DNA of 64,000 nucleotides, taken from the NCBI RefSeq assembly GCF_002157855.1, contig NZ_CP020880.1:1116001-1180000 (forward strand). Reading direction: 5' to 3'. The DNA comes from Sutcliffiella horikoshii. GTDB taxonomy: Bacteria; Bacillota; Bacilli; Bacillales; Bacillaceae_I. The position numbers and the translations under genes are program-made. The notes under the pieces are model-generated. The model saw only the letters and a list, made by a program, of their open reading frames with translations. It did no database searches and was not told the DNA's origin. This document shows positions 42,195 through 52,012 of the stretch, piece by piece. The first letter of the stretch is position 1, and each line of letters starts with the position of its first letter.

Positions 42195-42472
42195 TAGTTC
42201 AATATGAGTATTTTTCCCATTATAGTGGGGTGGAGGAATTTACGTCAAGCTTCTATTTATAGCCGGAAAATTTCGAATTTGGGAAAAGGGTTGGCTTTTG
42301 TTGAAAAAGGGTATGTAATAGTGTTTAAGTTTGAGGAATGGTATTATCAACAAAGAAGAATGGCTTTTACATATTTTAATATGGCCAATCTTTGATTATG
42401 CATGTCACCCTAAAAAAGAGGGGACTGCATTCGAATAACTATTATTAGTTTTGTTGCATATAGGGGGTTCAT
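42195..42472. other. intergenic region between ade riboswitch and PBP gene
   Basis: Contains the expected ade promoter near the riboswitch. A 63-codon open frame (42204-42395) has no ribosome binding site, reads like non-coding AT-rich DNA and is rejected. No repeat or RNA motif seen. Confidence 0.4.
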
Positions 42473-44515
42473 ATGGCTGAAAGAGCAAGTAAGTATAAAC
42501 GAAAAGTCAGTTTTAGAGCGGTACTACTCATTGCAGGTTTGTTAGCTCTAATTATATTGCTGGGAATGCAATTATATATTAATACAAGAGACGTCAGTGC
42601 ACTGACAGATCCTTTACCGCAATCATCGGTACTTTATGATAGGGATGGGGAAGTCGCTAGCAGGATAACCTCCAATCAGATAGAAGGTGTACCATCTGAC
42701 GAAATTCCTGAAGTGATGAAGCAGGCGGTTGTAGCAGTAGAAGATCAGCGATTTTATGAGCATGATGGGTTTGACTTTGTAGGAACTCTGCGTGCCTTTA
42801 CAACAAATGTTAAAGCTGGGGGCTACGTGCAGGGTGGAAGTACAATTACCCAACAATTGGCCAAAAACGTCTTTTTATCACATGATAAAACATTAAAACG
42901 TAAAACAGACGAATTCTTTTTAGCAAAAAAGGTCGAAAAATCTTATTCGAAGGACCAAATCATCAGTTTATATCTAAATCAGATTTACTTTGGCGAAGGA
43001 GCTTGGGGAATTAAACGCGCAGCTGCGGTTTATTTTGCAAAAGATCCAAAAGACCTTACACTTGCAGAATCTGCAACTTTGGCCGGATTAATCAAAGCTC
43101 CATCTGCGCTTTCTCCATTAAATAATGAGGAGCGCTCCATTCAACGCAGAAACTTGGTGCTCTCACTAATGCACCAACAAGGATTCATTACAGCAGAAGA
43201 AGTGGAAGCGGCAAAACAAGAAGAATTAAAACTGGAAACCAGACAGGTGGATCCTCATAAAGGGAAATACCCAAGCTTTACGGATTATATTATTGATGAG
43301 GCAGAAAAAATGTATGGCATCAGTGAGAGTGAACTCCTTGCTGGTGGCTACCGCATTTATACGACGCTTGAACCTAAGGTGCAGGAAGCTCTTGAAAAAG
43401 TGTATGCAGATCCGGAAAATTTTCCTACGGGTAAGTCCGGCGAGGTGGCACAAAGCAGTGGCGTACTGCTTGATCCGAAAACAGGTGGCATTCTAGGGAT
43501 GATAGGTGGCCGGGACTATCAGTTCCGTGACTTTAACCGTGCATCTAAGCTTAAGAAGCCGCCTGGATCCACAGCAAAACCGTTGCTTGTTTATACTCCT
43601 GCCCTTGAAGAGGGCTATGATGTGTATGATATGTTAAATGATTCCCCAACGGAATTTGGTGATTACAAGCCACAAAATCACACTTTGGACTTCCGTGGGG
43701 AAGTTTCCATGTATGATGCAGTATTGAATTCTTATAACATTCCTGCGGTTTCCCTGCTATATGATATGGGGATCCAAAAAGGCATGGACGCAGCCAAAAA
43801 GCTATACTTGCCGGTTGATGAAAAAGAAGACCGTACGCTCGGAAATATAGCATTGGGCGGATTTCATGGCGTTTCCCCGAAACATATGGCCGAAGCGTAC
43901 TCCGTCTATGCAAACAACGGGGAAATTATTGAATCGCATGGAATTGTTAAGATAGAAACAGTTACAGGAAAAGAAGTGGCTACTTTTGAGGAAGAAAAAG
44001 AACGTGTTTTTTCCGAAGAAGCCGTTCAAAAAATGAACTTTATGCTCAAAGGCGTTGTCGAAGAAGGAAGTGGAAAGAACGCTATTATTGAAGGACGGGA
44101 AGTTGCCGGAAAAACAGGTTCCACTCAAACAGCTGATAATAACCATGGCGCCACTTCCAATCAATGGTTTGTTGGTTTCACTCCACAAATTGTCGGGGCA
44201 TTCTGGATTGGTTTTGATAAAGAATCTGCTGATAACGTCCTTCCCATCATCTCTGGAGCGGGAAGCCCTTCAGCCAAGGTATTTCAGCAGGTCGTAAGTG
44301 AAGCTTTAGAAGGAGAGCCAGTAGAATCCTTCAATCTTCCAGCAAATCTGCAGAAGAAGACAGTCTCTGCGAATAAGGAAGAGGAAAAGCAGGAGCAAGA
44401 ACAGCCAAGAAAGAAAGATGAAAAGAAAAGAGATGAGAAGGAGAAAAAAGAAGAGAAGAAAAGAGAAAAAAAAGAAAAAGAGCGTGGCAAAAAAGACCGA
44501 GATGACGATGACTGA
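42473..44515 (+). CDS. class A penicillin-binding protein 1A/PbpG-like
   Basis: A 680-residue bifunctional peptidoglycan synthase: short cytoplasmic tail, one TM helix (about 14-34), glycosyltransferase 51 domain (E90 in VEDQRFYEHDGF; GGSTITQQLAKN) and transpeptidase domain with STAK (PGSTAKPLLV), SYN (LNSYNIPAV) and KTGST (VAGKTGSTQT). The C-terminus is a highly charged Lys/Glu tail ending in RDDDD. Size and layout are close to PbpG/PbpF, the forespore-linked PBPs of B. subtilis; orthology is not settled. AGGGGGTTC precedes the ATG. Confidence 0.92.
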   Translation: MAERASKYKRKVSFRAVLLIAGLLALIILLGMQLYINTRDVSALTDPLPQSSVLYDRDGEVASRITSNQIEGVPSDEIPEVMKQAVVAVEDQRFYEHDGFDFVGTLRAFTTNVKAGGYVQGGSTITQQLAKNVFLSHDKTLKRKTDEFFLAKKVEKSYSKDQIISLYLNQIYFGEGAWGIKRAAAVYFAKDPKDLTLAESATLAGLIKAPSALSPLNNEERSIQRRNLVLSLMHQQGFITAEEVEAAKQEELKLETRQVDPHKGKYPSFTDYIIDEAEKMYGISESELLAGGYRIYTTLEPKVQEALEKVYADPENFPTGKSGEVAQSSGVLLDPKTGGILGMIGGRDYQFRDFNRASKLKKPPGSTAKPLLVYTPALEEGYDVYDMLNDSPTEFGDYKPQNHTLDFRGEVSMYDAVLNSYNIPAVSLLYDMGIQKGMDAAKKLYLPVDEKEDRTLGNIALGGFHGVSPKHMAEAYSVYANNGEIIESHGIVKIETVTGKEVATFEEEKERVFSEEAVQKMNFMLKGVVEEGSGKNAIIEGREVAGKTGSTQTADNNHGATSNQWFVGFTPQIVGAFWIGFDKESADNVLPIISGAGSPSAKVFQQVVSEALEGEPVESFNLPANLQKKTVSANKEEEKQEQEQPRKKDEKKRDEKEKKEEKKREKKEKERGKKDRDDDD

Positions 44516-44519
44516 CAGT

Positions 44520-44556
44520 AACCACCTTCCCTGGTAAATGGGGAAGGTGGTTTTTA
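44520..44556 (+). terminator. intrinsic terminator of PBP gene
   Basis: AACCACCTTCCC and GGGAAGGTGGTT around a short loop, then TTTATA. Confidence 0.85.
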
Positions 44557-44620
44557 TATGTTTAGACCATACAATTTCGTGATAAAGACTATTAAACCAA
44601 AAGTTTAATGGAGGGATTTT

Positions 44621-45427
44621 GTGACCTATCAAAAGACGATGGAGAAACTTTCAAACATGAAATTTATTAAGCCGGACAAAGTACTAAGCTTATATTTGCA
44701 CACAGACCGTAGTCATCGGGACCAGCAAGGTGGCGAATGGAAGATAGCGTTAAAGAACGGGTTTAATCGACTTGAAGAATATATAGGGGCTAGCAGTAAG
44801 GAAGAATTAGAAAGATTGCGTTCCATTCGTGAAGATGTTGAAAAATATGTTGAAAGTAAAGAACGCAAAATGCCGAGAGGGCTGATCATCTTTGCATCTG
44901 CAGATAGCGGTCTATGGGAGACGTTTGAATTACAAGTTTCCGTTCCGACGAATTTTTATTGGGAAGAATACCCTGTACTAGATGAGCTTCAAAAAATGTA
45001 TCAGGCATACCCTTTAACAGGTTTTGTTCTTATGCAAAAGAATGAAATTAAAATTCTTACATCCATCTTCGGCCTGATTGAAGAAAGTCAGTCGATGGCA
45101 TTTGATTTAGAAATAGATGATTGGAGAATGCATCAAGGTCCATCACATCACAGTTCTAGTATGGGAAGCGGAGCCATTAAAACGGCGAGCCAGGTGGACC
45201 ATTACGAAGATCGCATCAATGCGAATCAGAAGAGGTGGGTAAAGAGCCTTGGCAGCAAGCTTGATAGAAAAGCAGCGAATAAGCAATGGGAGAAGATAAT
45301 ATTAGTTGGAGACAAGGGAGAAGCCGAATTATTAGAACAATATATGAATAAAAAGGTAGATGCCATTATTCAAAAGAACCTCTTGAACGAAAATGAGAGC
45401 ACTGTTTTAGAGAAGTTATTAGCTTGA
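44621..45427 (+). CDS. VLRF1-type (Vms1-like) release-factor family protein
   Basis: A 268-residue protein that reads like the bacterial VLRF1/aeRF1-like family, related to Vms1/ANKZF1 peptidyl-tRNA hydrolases that free peptides from stalled ribosomal subunits. Supporting segments are VLSLYLHTDRS near the start, PRGLIIFASAD, and the loop HQGPSHHSSSMGSG, which takes the place of the catalytic loop. The GTG start is preceded by ATGGAGGG. Catalytic competence cannot be confirmed from sequence alone. Confidence 0.65.
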   Translation: MTYQKTMEKLSNMKFIKPDKVLSLYLHTDRSHRDQQGGEWKIALKNGFNRLEEYIGASSKEELERLRSIREDVEKYVESKERKMPRGLIIFASADSGLWETFELQVSVPTNFYWEEYPVLDELQKMYQAYPLTGFVLMQKNEIKILTSIFGLIEESQSMAFDLEIDDWRMHQGPSHHSSSMGSGAIKTASQVDHYEDRINANQKRWVKSLGSKLDRKAANKQWEKIILVGDKGEAELLEQYMNKKVDAIIQKNLLNENESTVLEKLLA

Positions 45428-45435
45428 TTTTTAGT

Positions 45436-45466
45436 AAAGCCCCCTACATCAAGGGGGCTTTTATTA
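45436..45466. terminator. bidirectional intrinsic terminator
   Basis: AAAGCCCCCT and AGGGGGCTTT around ACATCA, then TATT; between the VLRF1-like gene and the convergent 54-aa gene. Confidence 0.82.
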
Positions 45467-45478
45467 TGATTCTTAGCG

Positions 45479-45643
45479 CTAAATAATAGGGTATTCCGCT
45501 TCATAAATCGGGTCTGAGTAGTAAGGAGGGTGTGGTCCGATTTTTGGCATCGGCCACTTATTTTGCTGGTAAACCATTAGGATTTTTGCATCAGATTGAT
45601 TAATCAACAATAGTTTGACTTCAGGGTTAAATTCATAACGCAA
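45479..45643 (-). CDS. small hypothetical protein, 54 aa
   Basis: TTG start with AAGGAG 9 nt upstream. The product begins MRYEFNPEVKLLLINQSDAK and ends in a Pro/Tyr-rich acidic tail (HPPYYSDPIYEAEYP). It is soluble and Cys-free. The well-spaced ribosome binding site and protein-like composition support it. Family unknown. Confidence 0.58.
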   Translation of the reverse strand: MRYEFNPEVKLLLINQSDAKILMVYQQNKWPMPKIGPHPPYYSDPIYEAEYPII

Positions 45644-45693
45644 AATAATCAACTCCTTAGCTATTGTTCACTTTTTTGAAGGGATCTCTTTGG

Positions 45694-46674
45694 TCAAGAA
45701 GCCGTAAACTCTCCACCATTTACATGTAGCACTTGCCCTGTAACAAATCGGGAGTCATCAGATGCTAGATAAACATACGTTGGGGCTAACTCAAAAGGTT
45801 GAGCCGCGCGATTCATTGGGTTATATGCACCGAACACTCCTACTTGATCTGATGAAAAACTTGCAGGGATGAGAGGTGTCCAGGTTCTTCCAGGGGCGAC
45901 GGCATTAACGCGGATACCTTGGTCAACGATACTATTGGCAAGCGCGCGTGTAAACCCGACGTTCGCTGCTTTTGTAGCGGTATAATCAATCAATTGTTTT
46001 TCCCCTGCATAAGCGACTACGGAGGCGGTATTGATGATGGAACTGCCTGACTTTAGGTAGGGCAAAGCAGCCCTAGTTGTATAGAAATGGGAATAAATAT
46101 TCACCTTGAAGGTGTCGTCAAACTGTTCATCCGTTATATCAAGCAAACTTAGTTGTTGGAATTGTATTCCCACATGATTCACCAGAATATCCAACTTTCC
46201 AAAAGCTTGGATTGTTTGCTCTACAATTGCTACACATTGTTTCTTCACTCTTAAATCCCCGGGCATTAGGATACACTGTTGCCCAAGCTCTTCAATTCTT
46301 GCTTTTGTTCTGTTGGCATCTTCATGTTCATCAAGATAGGAAATGGCTAGATTTGCACCTTCTTTTGCATAAGAAATCGCTGTCGCTGCACCTATACCGC
46401 TATCACCCGCAGTAATGAGTGCAATCTTTCCTTTCAGCTTCCCGCTGCCTTTATAATGCGGATTTTCAATAATAGGCTTTGGTACCATATATTTTTCCAA
46501 TCCAGGCTGTTGTAACTGCCGCTGTTCCGGGAAGTTGATGGGTATTTCTTGGTATTTTGTTATTTTTCCATAATTAGGATATAAGGGATAAGGGTCTTTT
46601 TGTTTATTCGAATCAAACCAATTTTGAAACTCCTTTAGCTCCTCGATGTTCCGCTGCTTGTCATATGGGTCCAT
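45694..46674 (-). CDS. SDR family oxidoreductase (YhxC/YhdF-like)
   Basis: A 326-residue long-N-terminal SDR. A ~75-residue Pro/Tyr-rich leader precedes the Rossmann fold ([20 protein letters not shown]). The catalytic Ser is in [12 protein letters not shown] and the YxxxK in YTATKAA. The usual TGG of the cofactor loop is TAG and the NNAG strand is changed to NHVG, so cofactor binding or activity may differ. AAGGAGG precedes the ATG. The general-stress-type relatives in Bacillus are uncharacterised. Confidence 0.85.
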   Translation of the reverse strand: MDPYDKQRNIEELKEFQNWFDSNKQKDPYPLYPNYGKITKYQEIPINFPEQRQLQQPGLEKYMVPKPIIENPHYKGSGKLKGKIALITAGDSGIGAATAISYAKEGANLAISYLDEHEDANRTKARIEELGQQCILMPGDLRVKKQCVAIVEQTIQAFGKLDILVNHVGIQFQQLSLLDITDEQFDDTFKVNIYSHFYTTRAALPYLKSGSSIINTASVVAYAGEKQLIDYTATKAANVGFTRALANSIVDQGIRVNAVAPGRTWTPLIPASFSSDQVGVFGAYNPMNRAAQPFELAPTYVYLASDDSRFVTGQVLHVNGGEFTAS

Positions 46675-46864
46675 CTAAAACCTCCTTTGACCATCCTATA
46701 CACAACTATATGTTTATTAATAATATAACTTGGTTTATGCATTTTTTATATTTTCCTATTTCATCTCCATCTCTAGACCGAGTGAAAAAGAACCGGCAGT
46801 CTGTTATCAGCCATTATTAAAGACGATACACTGATGATAGATAATAAATAGTGGAGGGCAAATA

Positions 46865-48145
46865 ATGAAAAATATGATTACTATTTTCAAGAAACCAAAT
46901 TACAGTTTGCTGTTTTGGTCATCTTTTACTTCTACAATGGGAAGTATCGTTGGTATCGCCGCGTTGATGCTGTATTTGTTGGACAGATATACAGATCAGC
47001 CATTCTATGCAGCATTGACGGAATTAATGTATTCTTTGCCGACACTTGCTGTCTTCTTTTTGGTGGGGGTACTTGCAGATAGAATGGATCGACAGAAGAT
47101 TGCGGTATACAGCGATGTGATTTGTGCCATTTTGTCTCTGGCGCTGATGGGGGCCATCTATATTGATTGGATGCCGCTTGTGTTTGCAATACTATTCTTA
47201 AGAAGTGCGGTATCGAAATTTTTCCATCCTGCCCAGGCTGCGATCATCCAAGGAATCCTTACAAAGGATGAATACACAGTGGCAGCAGGACTAAATCAGA
47301 TGACAAGCAGTTTGTTCATGTTGTTTGGCAATGCTCTTGGAATTTTTATCTACTGGACGGTTGGCCTTCAGGGTGCTATATTTGTATGCTTTGTCACTTA
47401 TATGGTCAGTGCGATACTAATCCGTGCGTGTAAGTTAGAGGAGAATGTCGTCTTGCCGAATGGTCGACACAAATGGACGCAACTCAATGTCAGGTTTGTA
47501 GCGAATGATTTTAAAGATGGAATGCTTTATATTATAAAAAATCCTTTGTTGGTCTACCTTATCATTGGTTTCTTTGTTTTTGGAATTGTAAACGGAGGGC
47601 TTTCCGTCATGCCGGCCTATATACTTAAATATAAACTTGCTCCAAAAGACTATGAGGAGTTCATGATAGTAATGGGAGTAGTATTTGGCATCTCGGTTTT
47701 AATTGGAAGCATTGTTGCCTCGATGATGGCGAAGAAGCTGAAACTGTATCAAATGGTCATCATTGGTTTAGGTGTCTCTGGTGCTTTTGTCGTGGCTAGT
47801 GGATATAGTCCGGATATGTATTACTATTTAGCATTCACCGCTTTAATTGGTCTTGGCCTGCCTTTTGTCAACATTGGAATTGGGGGATGGCTACCAAGGA
47901 TTGTAGATCCTAAAATGATGGGCAGGGTACAGGGATGGATTACGCCATTGATGATGTTATCTCAATCTATTACTCTTGGAGTGATTGCGTTAACTTTTCA
48001 AAAAATCCTTTCGGTGGAAGGGCTTCATCTTCTTGTAGGGGGCTGCTTATTGTTTGTTGGATTATTTTATATGTTCACCTTGCCTAAACACGCTACTGAA
48101 GAGGAAGAGGGAGCCGATGGATTGGAAAACTCCGCTTCTGTGTAA
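46865..48145 (+). CDS. MFS transporter (MFS_3-type exporter)
   Basis: A 426-residue 12-helix major facilitator. Motif A between helices 2 and 3 is GVLADRMDRQKI, and the group with enterobactin/macrolide exporters is suggested by SKFFHPAQAAIIQGI and GIGGWLPRIVDPKMMGRVQG. The acidic C-terminus is cytoplasmic. GTGGAGGG precedes the ATG. Substrate unknown; likely drug or siderophore efflux. Confidence 0.87.
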   Translation: MKNMITIFKKPNYSLLFWSSFTSTMGSIVGIAALMLYLLDRYTDQPFYAALTELMYSLPTLAVFFLVGVLADRMDRQKIAVYSDVICAILSLALMGAIYIDWMPLVFAILFLRSAVSKFFHPAQAAIIQGILTKDEYTVAAGLNQMTSSLFMLFGNALGIFIYWTVGLQGAIFVCFVTYMVSAILIRACKLEENVVLPNGRHKWTQLNVRFVANDFKDGMLYIIKNPLLVYLIIGFFVFGIVNGGLSVMPAYILKYKLAPKDYEEFMIVMGVVFGISVLIGSIVASMMAKKLKLYQMVIIGLGVSGAFVVASGYSPDMYYYLAFTALIGLGLPFVNIGIGGWLPRIVDPKMMGRVQGWITPLMMLSQSITLGVIALTFQKILSVEGLHLLVGGCLLFVGLFYMFTLPKHATEEEEGADGLENSASV

Positions 48146-48154
48146 AATTAATCT

Positions 48155-48183
48155 TTGACAAAATAGAAAAAGCAAATTAACAT
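48155..48183 (+). promoter_or_regulatory. sigma-A promoter of tenA-ykoEDC operon
   Basis: TTGACA (48155-48160), 17 bp, TAACAT (48178-48183), about 40 bp before the TPP riboswitch. Confidence 0.7.
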
Positions 48184-48223
48184 AGGTATCAGAAATTGCT
48201 TTCCGAAAACTTTATACGAATCT

Positions 48224-48314
48224 ACCACTAGGGGTGCCTTTATAAGGCTGAGATTGAAGTGTGACTTCAAGACTCTTAGAACCTGATCTGGTTAACACCA
48301 GCGTAGGGAAGTGG
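48224..48314 (+). ncRNA. TPP riboswitch 1 (tenA-ykoEDC)
   Basis: Landmarks in order: CCACTAGGGGTGCC, GGCTGAGATTG, ACTCTTAGAACCTGATCTGG, TTAACACCAGCGTAGGGAAG, TGGGG. P1 closes CCACT with AGTGG. A terminator at 48359 makes it a transcriptional OFF switch. Confidence 0.96.
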
Positions 48315-48358
48315 GGTCGAAACACTATACTTATAATGTTAGCTGTACTAGTGAATTT

Positions 48359-48396
48359 ACCACCTTCTTTGCGCAAGCGAGGAAGGTGGTTTTTTG
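48359..48396 (+). terminator. terminator of TPP riboswitch 1
   Basis: ACCACCTTC (48359-48367) and GAAGGTGGT (48382-48390) with T7, 33 bp before tenA. Confidence 0.88.
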
Positions 48397-48428
48397 CATT
48401 TTACTTACAATTTTAGGAGGAATGGAGA

Positions 48429-49112
48429 ATGAAATTTTCACAGTTGGTAAGAAAGAAAGCGGATCATATTTGGGAGGCGAGCTTCCATCATCCATTTGTA
48501 AAAGGGATAGCAGATGGAACTTTATCATTGGAGTCGTTTAAATATTATGTACTGCAGGATGCCTATTATTTAAGCCATTTTGCAAAAGTTCAAGCATATG
48601 CCGGAGCGAAGGCTTTTGATTTACAAACGACAGCAAGACTAGCAGCACATGCACAAGGTACATATGAAGCGGAATTATCCTTACACGAAAACTTTTCGAA
48701 ACGTCTTGGGGTGACAGAAGCAGAAAAGGCGTCATTCCAGGCAGCTCCGACCGCACACGCTTATACTTCCCACATGTATCGTGCGGTGTTGACAGGCGGA
48801 TTGGGAGAAGTGATTGCAGCCCTGTTGCCTTGCTACTGGTTATATTATGAAATTGGTGAGAGATTAAAAGACTGCACGCCAGCAGAACCAATCTATCAGG
48901 AGTGGATTGCAGCATATGGTGGGGAATGGTTCAAGGAGCTTGTGGAAGAGCAGATCAATAGATTGGATGAATTGGCGGAAAAAGCAACAGAAGAAGAGAA
49001 AACGAGAATGCTTGAGTATTTCACCATCAGCAGTCAGTACGAATATTCCTTCTGGGAAATGGCCTACACTTTGGAGCAGTGGCCGGTATCTGAAGCAGTA
49101 GTGAAGGCTTAG
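48429..49112 (+). CDS. tenA: TenA family aminopyrimidine aminohydrolase (thiaminase II)
   Basis: A 227-residue all-helical salvage enzyme hydrolysing aminopyrimidine breakdown products of thiamine to HMP. The family signatures FKYYVLQDAYYLSHFAK (substrate pocket) and the Cys in LLPCYWLYYEIG are present. It is the first gene after TPP riboswitch 1 and 12 bp before ykoE: the enzyme makes HMP and the transporter imports related precursors. AGGAGGAATGGAGA precedes the ATG. Confidence 0.94.
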   Translation: MKFSQLVRKKADHIWEASFHHPFVKGIADGTLSLESFKYYVLQDAYYLSHFAKVQAYAGAKAFDLQTTARLAAHAQGTYEAELSLHENFSKRLGVTEAEKASFQAAPTAHAYTSHMYRAVLTGGLGEVIAALLPCYWLYYEIGERLKDCTPAEPIYQEWIAAYGGEWFKELVEEQINRLDELAEKATEEEKTRMLEYFTISSQYEYSFWEMAYTLEQWPVSEAVVKA

Positions 49113-49124
49113 GGGGGAATTATT

Positions 49125-49706
49125 ATGAGCAAAGGATTAAAGCTTACGGATATATTGGTGACGGTTATTATTGCATTGGTATTCGGGATTGTTTATAAGA
49201 TTTGGGCCCCGGTGTATAACGTCCTGGCTCCATTCGGTCTGCAGCTTCAAGAGCTGACGTATGGCATGTGGTTCATTGCCGCTACAGTTGCTTATCTCCT
49301 GATCAGAAAAGCCGGTGTCGCTTTCCTGGCAGAGGTGGCAGCCGCCTCAGGTGAGTTCCTGGTCGGGTCGGAATATGGATTGATGGTGTTGATATATGGG
49401 GTGATACAAGGTCTTTTTGCTGAAATGGTATTTATGGCTTTCCGCTATAAGAGGTTTGATGTGCTTGTAGCATCTCTTGCAGGGGCCGCAGCAGGTGTCG
49501 GCTCGCTTCTTTTGGATCTATTTAGAGGCTACCTGTTTGATTATGTATGGTGGAATGTGGCATTGCTGGTCTCTTTCCGCTTGATCGGCGCGATACTTTT
49601 AGCTGGAGTACTTGCTTATGTTTTAGTAAAAGCACTAGAAGCAACGGGAGTCACAAGCCTACTGAGACCGGTGAGCAAGGATGATTATGATTCCTTAAGG
49701 CAATAG
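49125..49706 (+). CDS. ykoE: ECF transporter substrate-binding subunit YkoE
   Basis: A 193-residue S-component with about six helices, predicted to bind hydroxymethylpyrimidine or thiamine precursors. TYGMWFIAATVAYLLIRKAG and AAASGEFLVGSEYGLMVLIY belong to this family. It lies between tenA and ykoD and is TPP-regulated. The YkoEDC assignment rests on gene order and riboswitch control. Confidence 0.92.
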   Translation: MSKGLKLTDILVTVIIALVFGIVYKIWAPVYNVLAPFGLQLQELTYGMWFIAATVAYLLIRKAGVAFLAEVAAASGEFLVGSEYGLMVLIYGVIQGLFAEMVFMAFRYKRFDVLVASLAGAAAGVGSLLLDLFRGYLFDYVWWNVALLVSFRLIGAILLAGVLAYVLVKALEATGVTSLLRPVSKDDYDSLRQ

Positions 49707-49716
49707 GGAGGCAGAA

Positions 49717-51174
49717 ATGAAACCCATCATAAAATTAAACAATTTAAGGCTCAAATACCCTGGTGGCAATAAGATTTTTAATGATTTGTCCCTTGAGGTC
49801 AAAAAAGGGGAAAAAGTATTGATTCTTGGACCCTCTGGAAGTGGGAAATCCACGCTCCTTCAAGTGTTCCCAGGAATTATTCCAAATGTGGTGGAAGTGC
49901 CGATGATTGTGGAAGACCAGCTTTTGCCCAATTCATGGGGGTATGTCTTCCAAGACCCTGATGCCCAGTTTTGTATGCCCTATGTAGATGAAGAACTTGC
50001 TTTTGTACTGGAAAACCTTTCAGTTCCAAGAGAGCAGATGAAAAGTAGAATTGCGGATGCCCTGGAAATGGTGGGATTGGAGTTGGCGAATCCCCGCTCA
50101 AAAATCCAGCAACTCTCAGGGGGGATGAAGCAGCGGCTTGCCATTGCCTCTGTCCTCCTGATGGAGCCAGACGTGCTCTTTTTGGATGAGCCGACAGCTT
50201 TACTAGATCCTGAAGGTACTAAGGATGTATGGGACACCATTAAGAAAGTGGCAGATGATAAAACTGTGATCATCGTGGAACATAAAGTGGAGCAGTTGCT
50301 CGACTTCGTGGAGAGGGTCATCGTGTTGGATGACGCTGGAAATATAATTGCTGATGGTAAGACGCAAGATGTCTTTAAAACCTCGCTTTCTCATTTAAAC
50401 CAATATGGAATATGGTACCCGGGTGCTTGGGAGAATTATTTGAAAAACAGAAAACCCTTCTCCATGCTTAACATGGAGGCTGAAACGGTGTTAAAAGTGA
50501 ACGGTCTTTCAGGCTATCGTGGTAAAGAGAAAAAGATTTATGTGGAGGAAGCGGAAATTCGTAAGGGGGAATGGATTTCCGTGATAGGGGAAAATGGGGC
50601 AGGGAAAAGCACATTGCTTGAATCGGTAATGAAGCTGATAAAGACAGAAGGTACCCTAGAAATCAATGGGGAAAAGGTCAAAAGAATCCCCACTGACCTA
50701 ATCACCTTCGTTTTCCAGAACCCTGAATTCCAATTTGTGACCAAGTCCGTGGAAGCTGAATTAGCTTATTCACTGCGCTTGAGGAAAGTGGAACAAGAAA
50801 CGGTAATGGAAAAAGTAGAAGAAATGCTGAAGCTTTTTCAGCTGGACTATGTGCGTCATCACCACCCTTACCAACTATCTGTTGGCCAAAAACGAAGGCT
50901 TAGCGTAGCGGCTGCAGTCATTCATCAGCCAAGTATTCTTCTATTAGACGAACCGACATTCGGCCAGGACAGCAGAAACACATTTGCCATGCTGGAATGG
51001 TTAGAAGCATTAAAGAATGCAGGTGTCTCAATCTTGATGGTCACACATGATGAGCACATCGTATCTGAGTTTTCGGATACCATTTGGACGATAAAAGATG
51101 GACAGCTTATCGATATGAGGAGTAAGGAGAGATTAAGAGGCAGGGGAGAAAAGGATGCAGTTGGAGCTTTATAA
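49717..51174 (+). CDS. ykoD: ECF transporter double ATPase YkoD
   Basis: A 485-residue tandem ABC ATPase. NBD1: Walker A GPSGSGKST, signature LSGGMKQR, Walker B VLFLDEPTALLDP. NBD2: Walker A GENGAGKST, signature LSVGQKRR, Walker B ILLLDEPTFGQD. Both sites look active. It drives the YkoE/YkoC membrane pair. The 3' end overlaps ykoC by 20 nt. Confidence 0.94.
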   Translation: MKPIIKLNNLRLKYPGGNKIFNDLSLEVKKGEKVLILGPSGSGKSTLLQVFPGIIPNVVEVPMIVEDQLLPNSWGYVFQDPDAQFCMPYVDEELAFVLENLSVPREQMKSRIADALEMVGLELANPRSKIQQLSGGMKQRLAIASVLLMEPDVLFLDEPTALLDPEGTKDVWDTIKKVADDKTVIIVEHKVEQLLDFVERVIVLDDAGNIIADGKTQDVFKTSLSHLNQYGIWYPGAWENYLKNRKPFSMLNMEAETVLKVNGLSGYRGKEKKIYVEEAEIRKGEWISVIGENGAGKSTLLESVMKLIKTEGTLEINGEKVKRIPTDLITFVFQNPEFQFVTKSVEAELAYSLRLRKVEQETVMEKVEEMLKLFQLDYVRHHHPYQLSVGQKRRLSVAAAVIHQPSILLLDEPTFGQDSRNTFAMLEWLEALKNAGVSILMVTHDEHIVSEFSDTIWTIKDGQLIDMRSKERLRGRGEKDAVGAL

Positions 51175-51949
51175 AAATAAATCATGGATGCATGATATTA
51201 ATCCGAGCTTTAAACTATCAGGGATGGTCCTCCTCTTTATAGGTGTTCTGTTCATTCATAATATCAATGTGATGCTGAATTTAACAGGAGTTCTATTGTT
51301 GGTCTATCTTCTAATGACAGGCCAATCCTATAAACTGAAACTTTTATTACTGGTTCCATTTTTCTTTTTATTTTTCACTTCGGCGATCTCTATGGTCTTG
51401 TTTGGTAGAGGAGATACCATCTGGTTTGAATTTGGATTGATAAATGTCTCTGAGGAAAGTTTTTATCGTGGAGTTCACCTGGGTTTACGGTCACTGGCAT
51501 TTGCTTTTTGCGGGTTGATTTTTGCCCTTACGACCCAGCCGGTATATTTATTTTATTCCTTGATGCAGCAATGGAAGCTGCCGCCGAAATTTGCTTATAG
51601 CTTTATGGCTGGTATCCGTCTATTGCCGTTAATTCTAGAAGAATTTCTCACCTTAAGAAAGGCGCTGATTGTTAGGGGAGTGGAACAGAAAGGCAGTTTG
51701 TTGAAAAAGGTGTACTTTTACAGCATTCCATTACTATCCCAGAGTATCAGGAGAGCGCACAGAATAGCAGTGGCCATGGAAGCGAAGCGTTTCAGTAATC
51801 ATGATAATCGGACCTATTATTACCAGATGGGCTACTCCCGGAAGGATCCGTGGTTCGTGCTTTTAATCCTGTTGATGATTGCTTTGTCCCTTTATCTTGG
51901 CATAAGGCTACCCTATGTACCGGTAACAGATGTCAGATACAGCGGATAG
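51155..51949 (+). CDS. ykoC: ECF transporter transmembrane subunit YkoC
   Basis: A 264-residue T-component with about six helices and the cytoplasmic coupling segments RGVEQKG and RRAHRIAVAMEAKRF that dock with the ATPases. Starts inside ykoD at ATG 51155, with GGGGAGAAGG upstream. Last gene of the first thiamine operon. Confidence 0.92.
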   Translation: MQLELYKNKSWMHDINPSFKLSGMVLLFIGVLFIHNINVMLNLTGVLLLVYLLMTGQSYKLKLLLLVPFFFLFFTSAISMVLFGRGDTIWFEFGLINVSEESFYRGVHLGLRSLAFAFCGLIFALTTQPVYLFYSLMQQWKLPPKFAYSFMAGIRLLPLILEEFLTLRKALIVRGVEQKGSLLKKVYFYSIPLLSQSIRRAHRIAVAMEAKRFSNHDNRTYYYQMGYSRKDPWFVLLILLMIALSLYLGIRLPYVPVTDVRYSG

Positions 51950-51961
51950 TATGCATTTCTT

Positions 51962-51989
51962 TTGAAAATTAGGAATTGTGTGCTATACT
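51962..51989 (+). promoter_or_regulatory. promoter of tenI-thi operon
   Basis: TTGAAA (51962-51967), 16 bp, extended -10 TGCTATACT (-10 at 51984-51989), upstream of TPP riboswitch 2. Confidence 0.65.
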
Positions 51990-52012
51990 GAAGCCATCAA
52001 TTGAATAACTTG

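Noticed and set aside
42204-42395. 63-codon open frame upstream of the PBP gene
   Set aside because: No ribosome binding site, composition of non-coding DNA, and it overlaps the ade promoter region.
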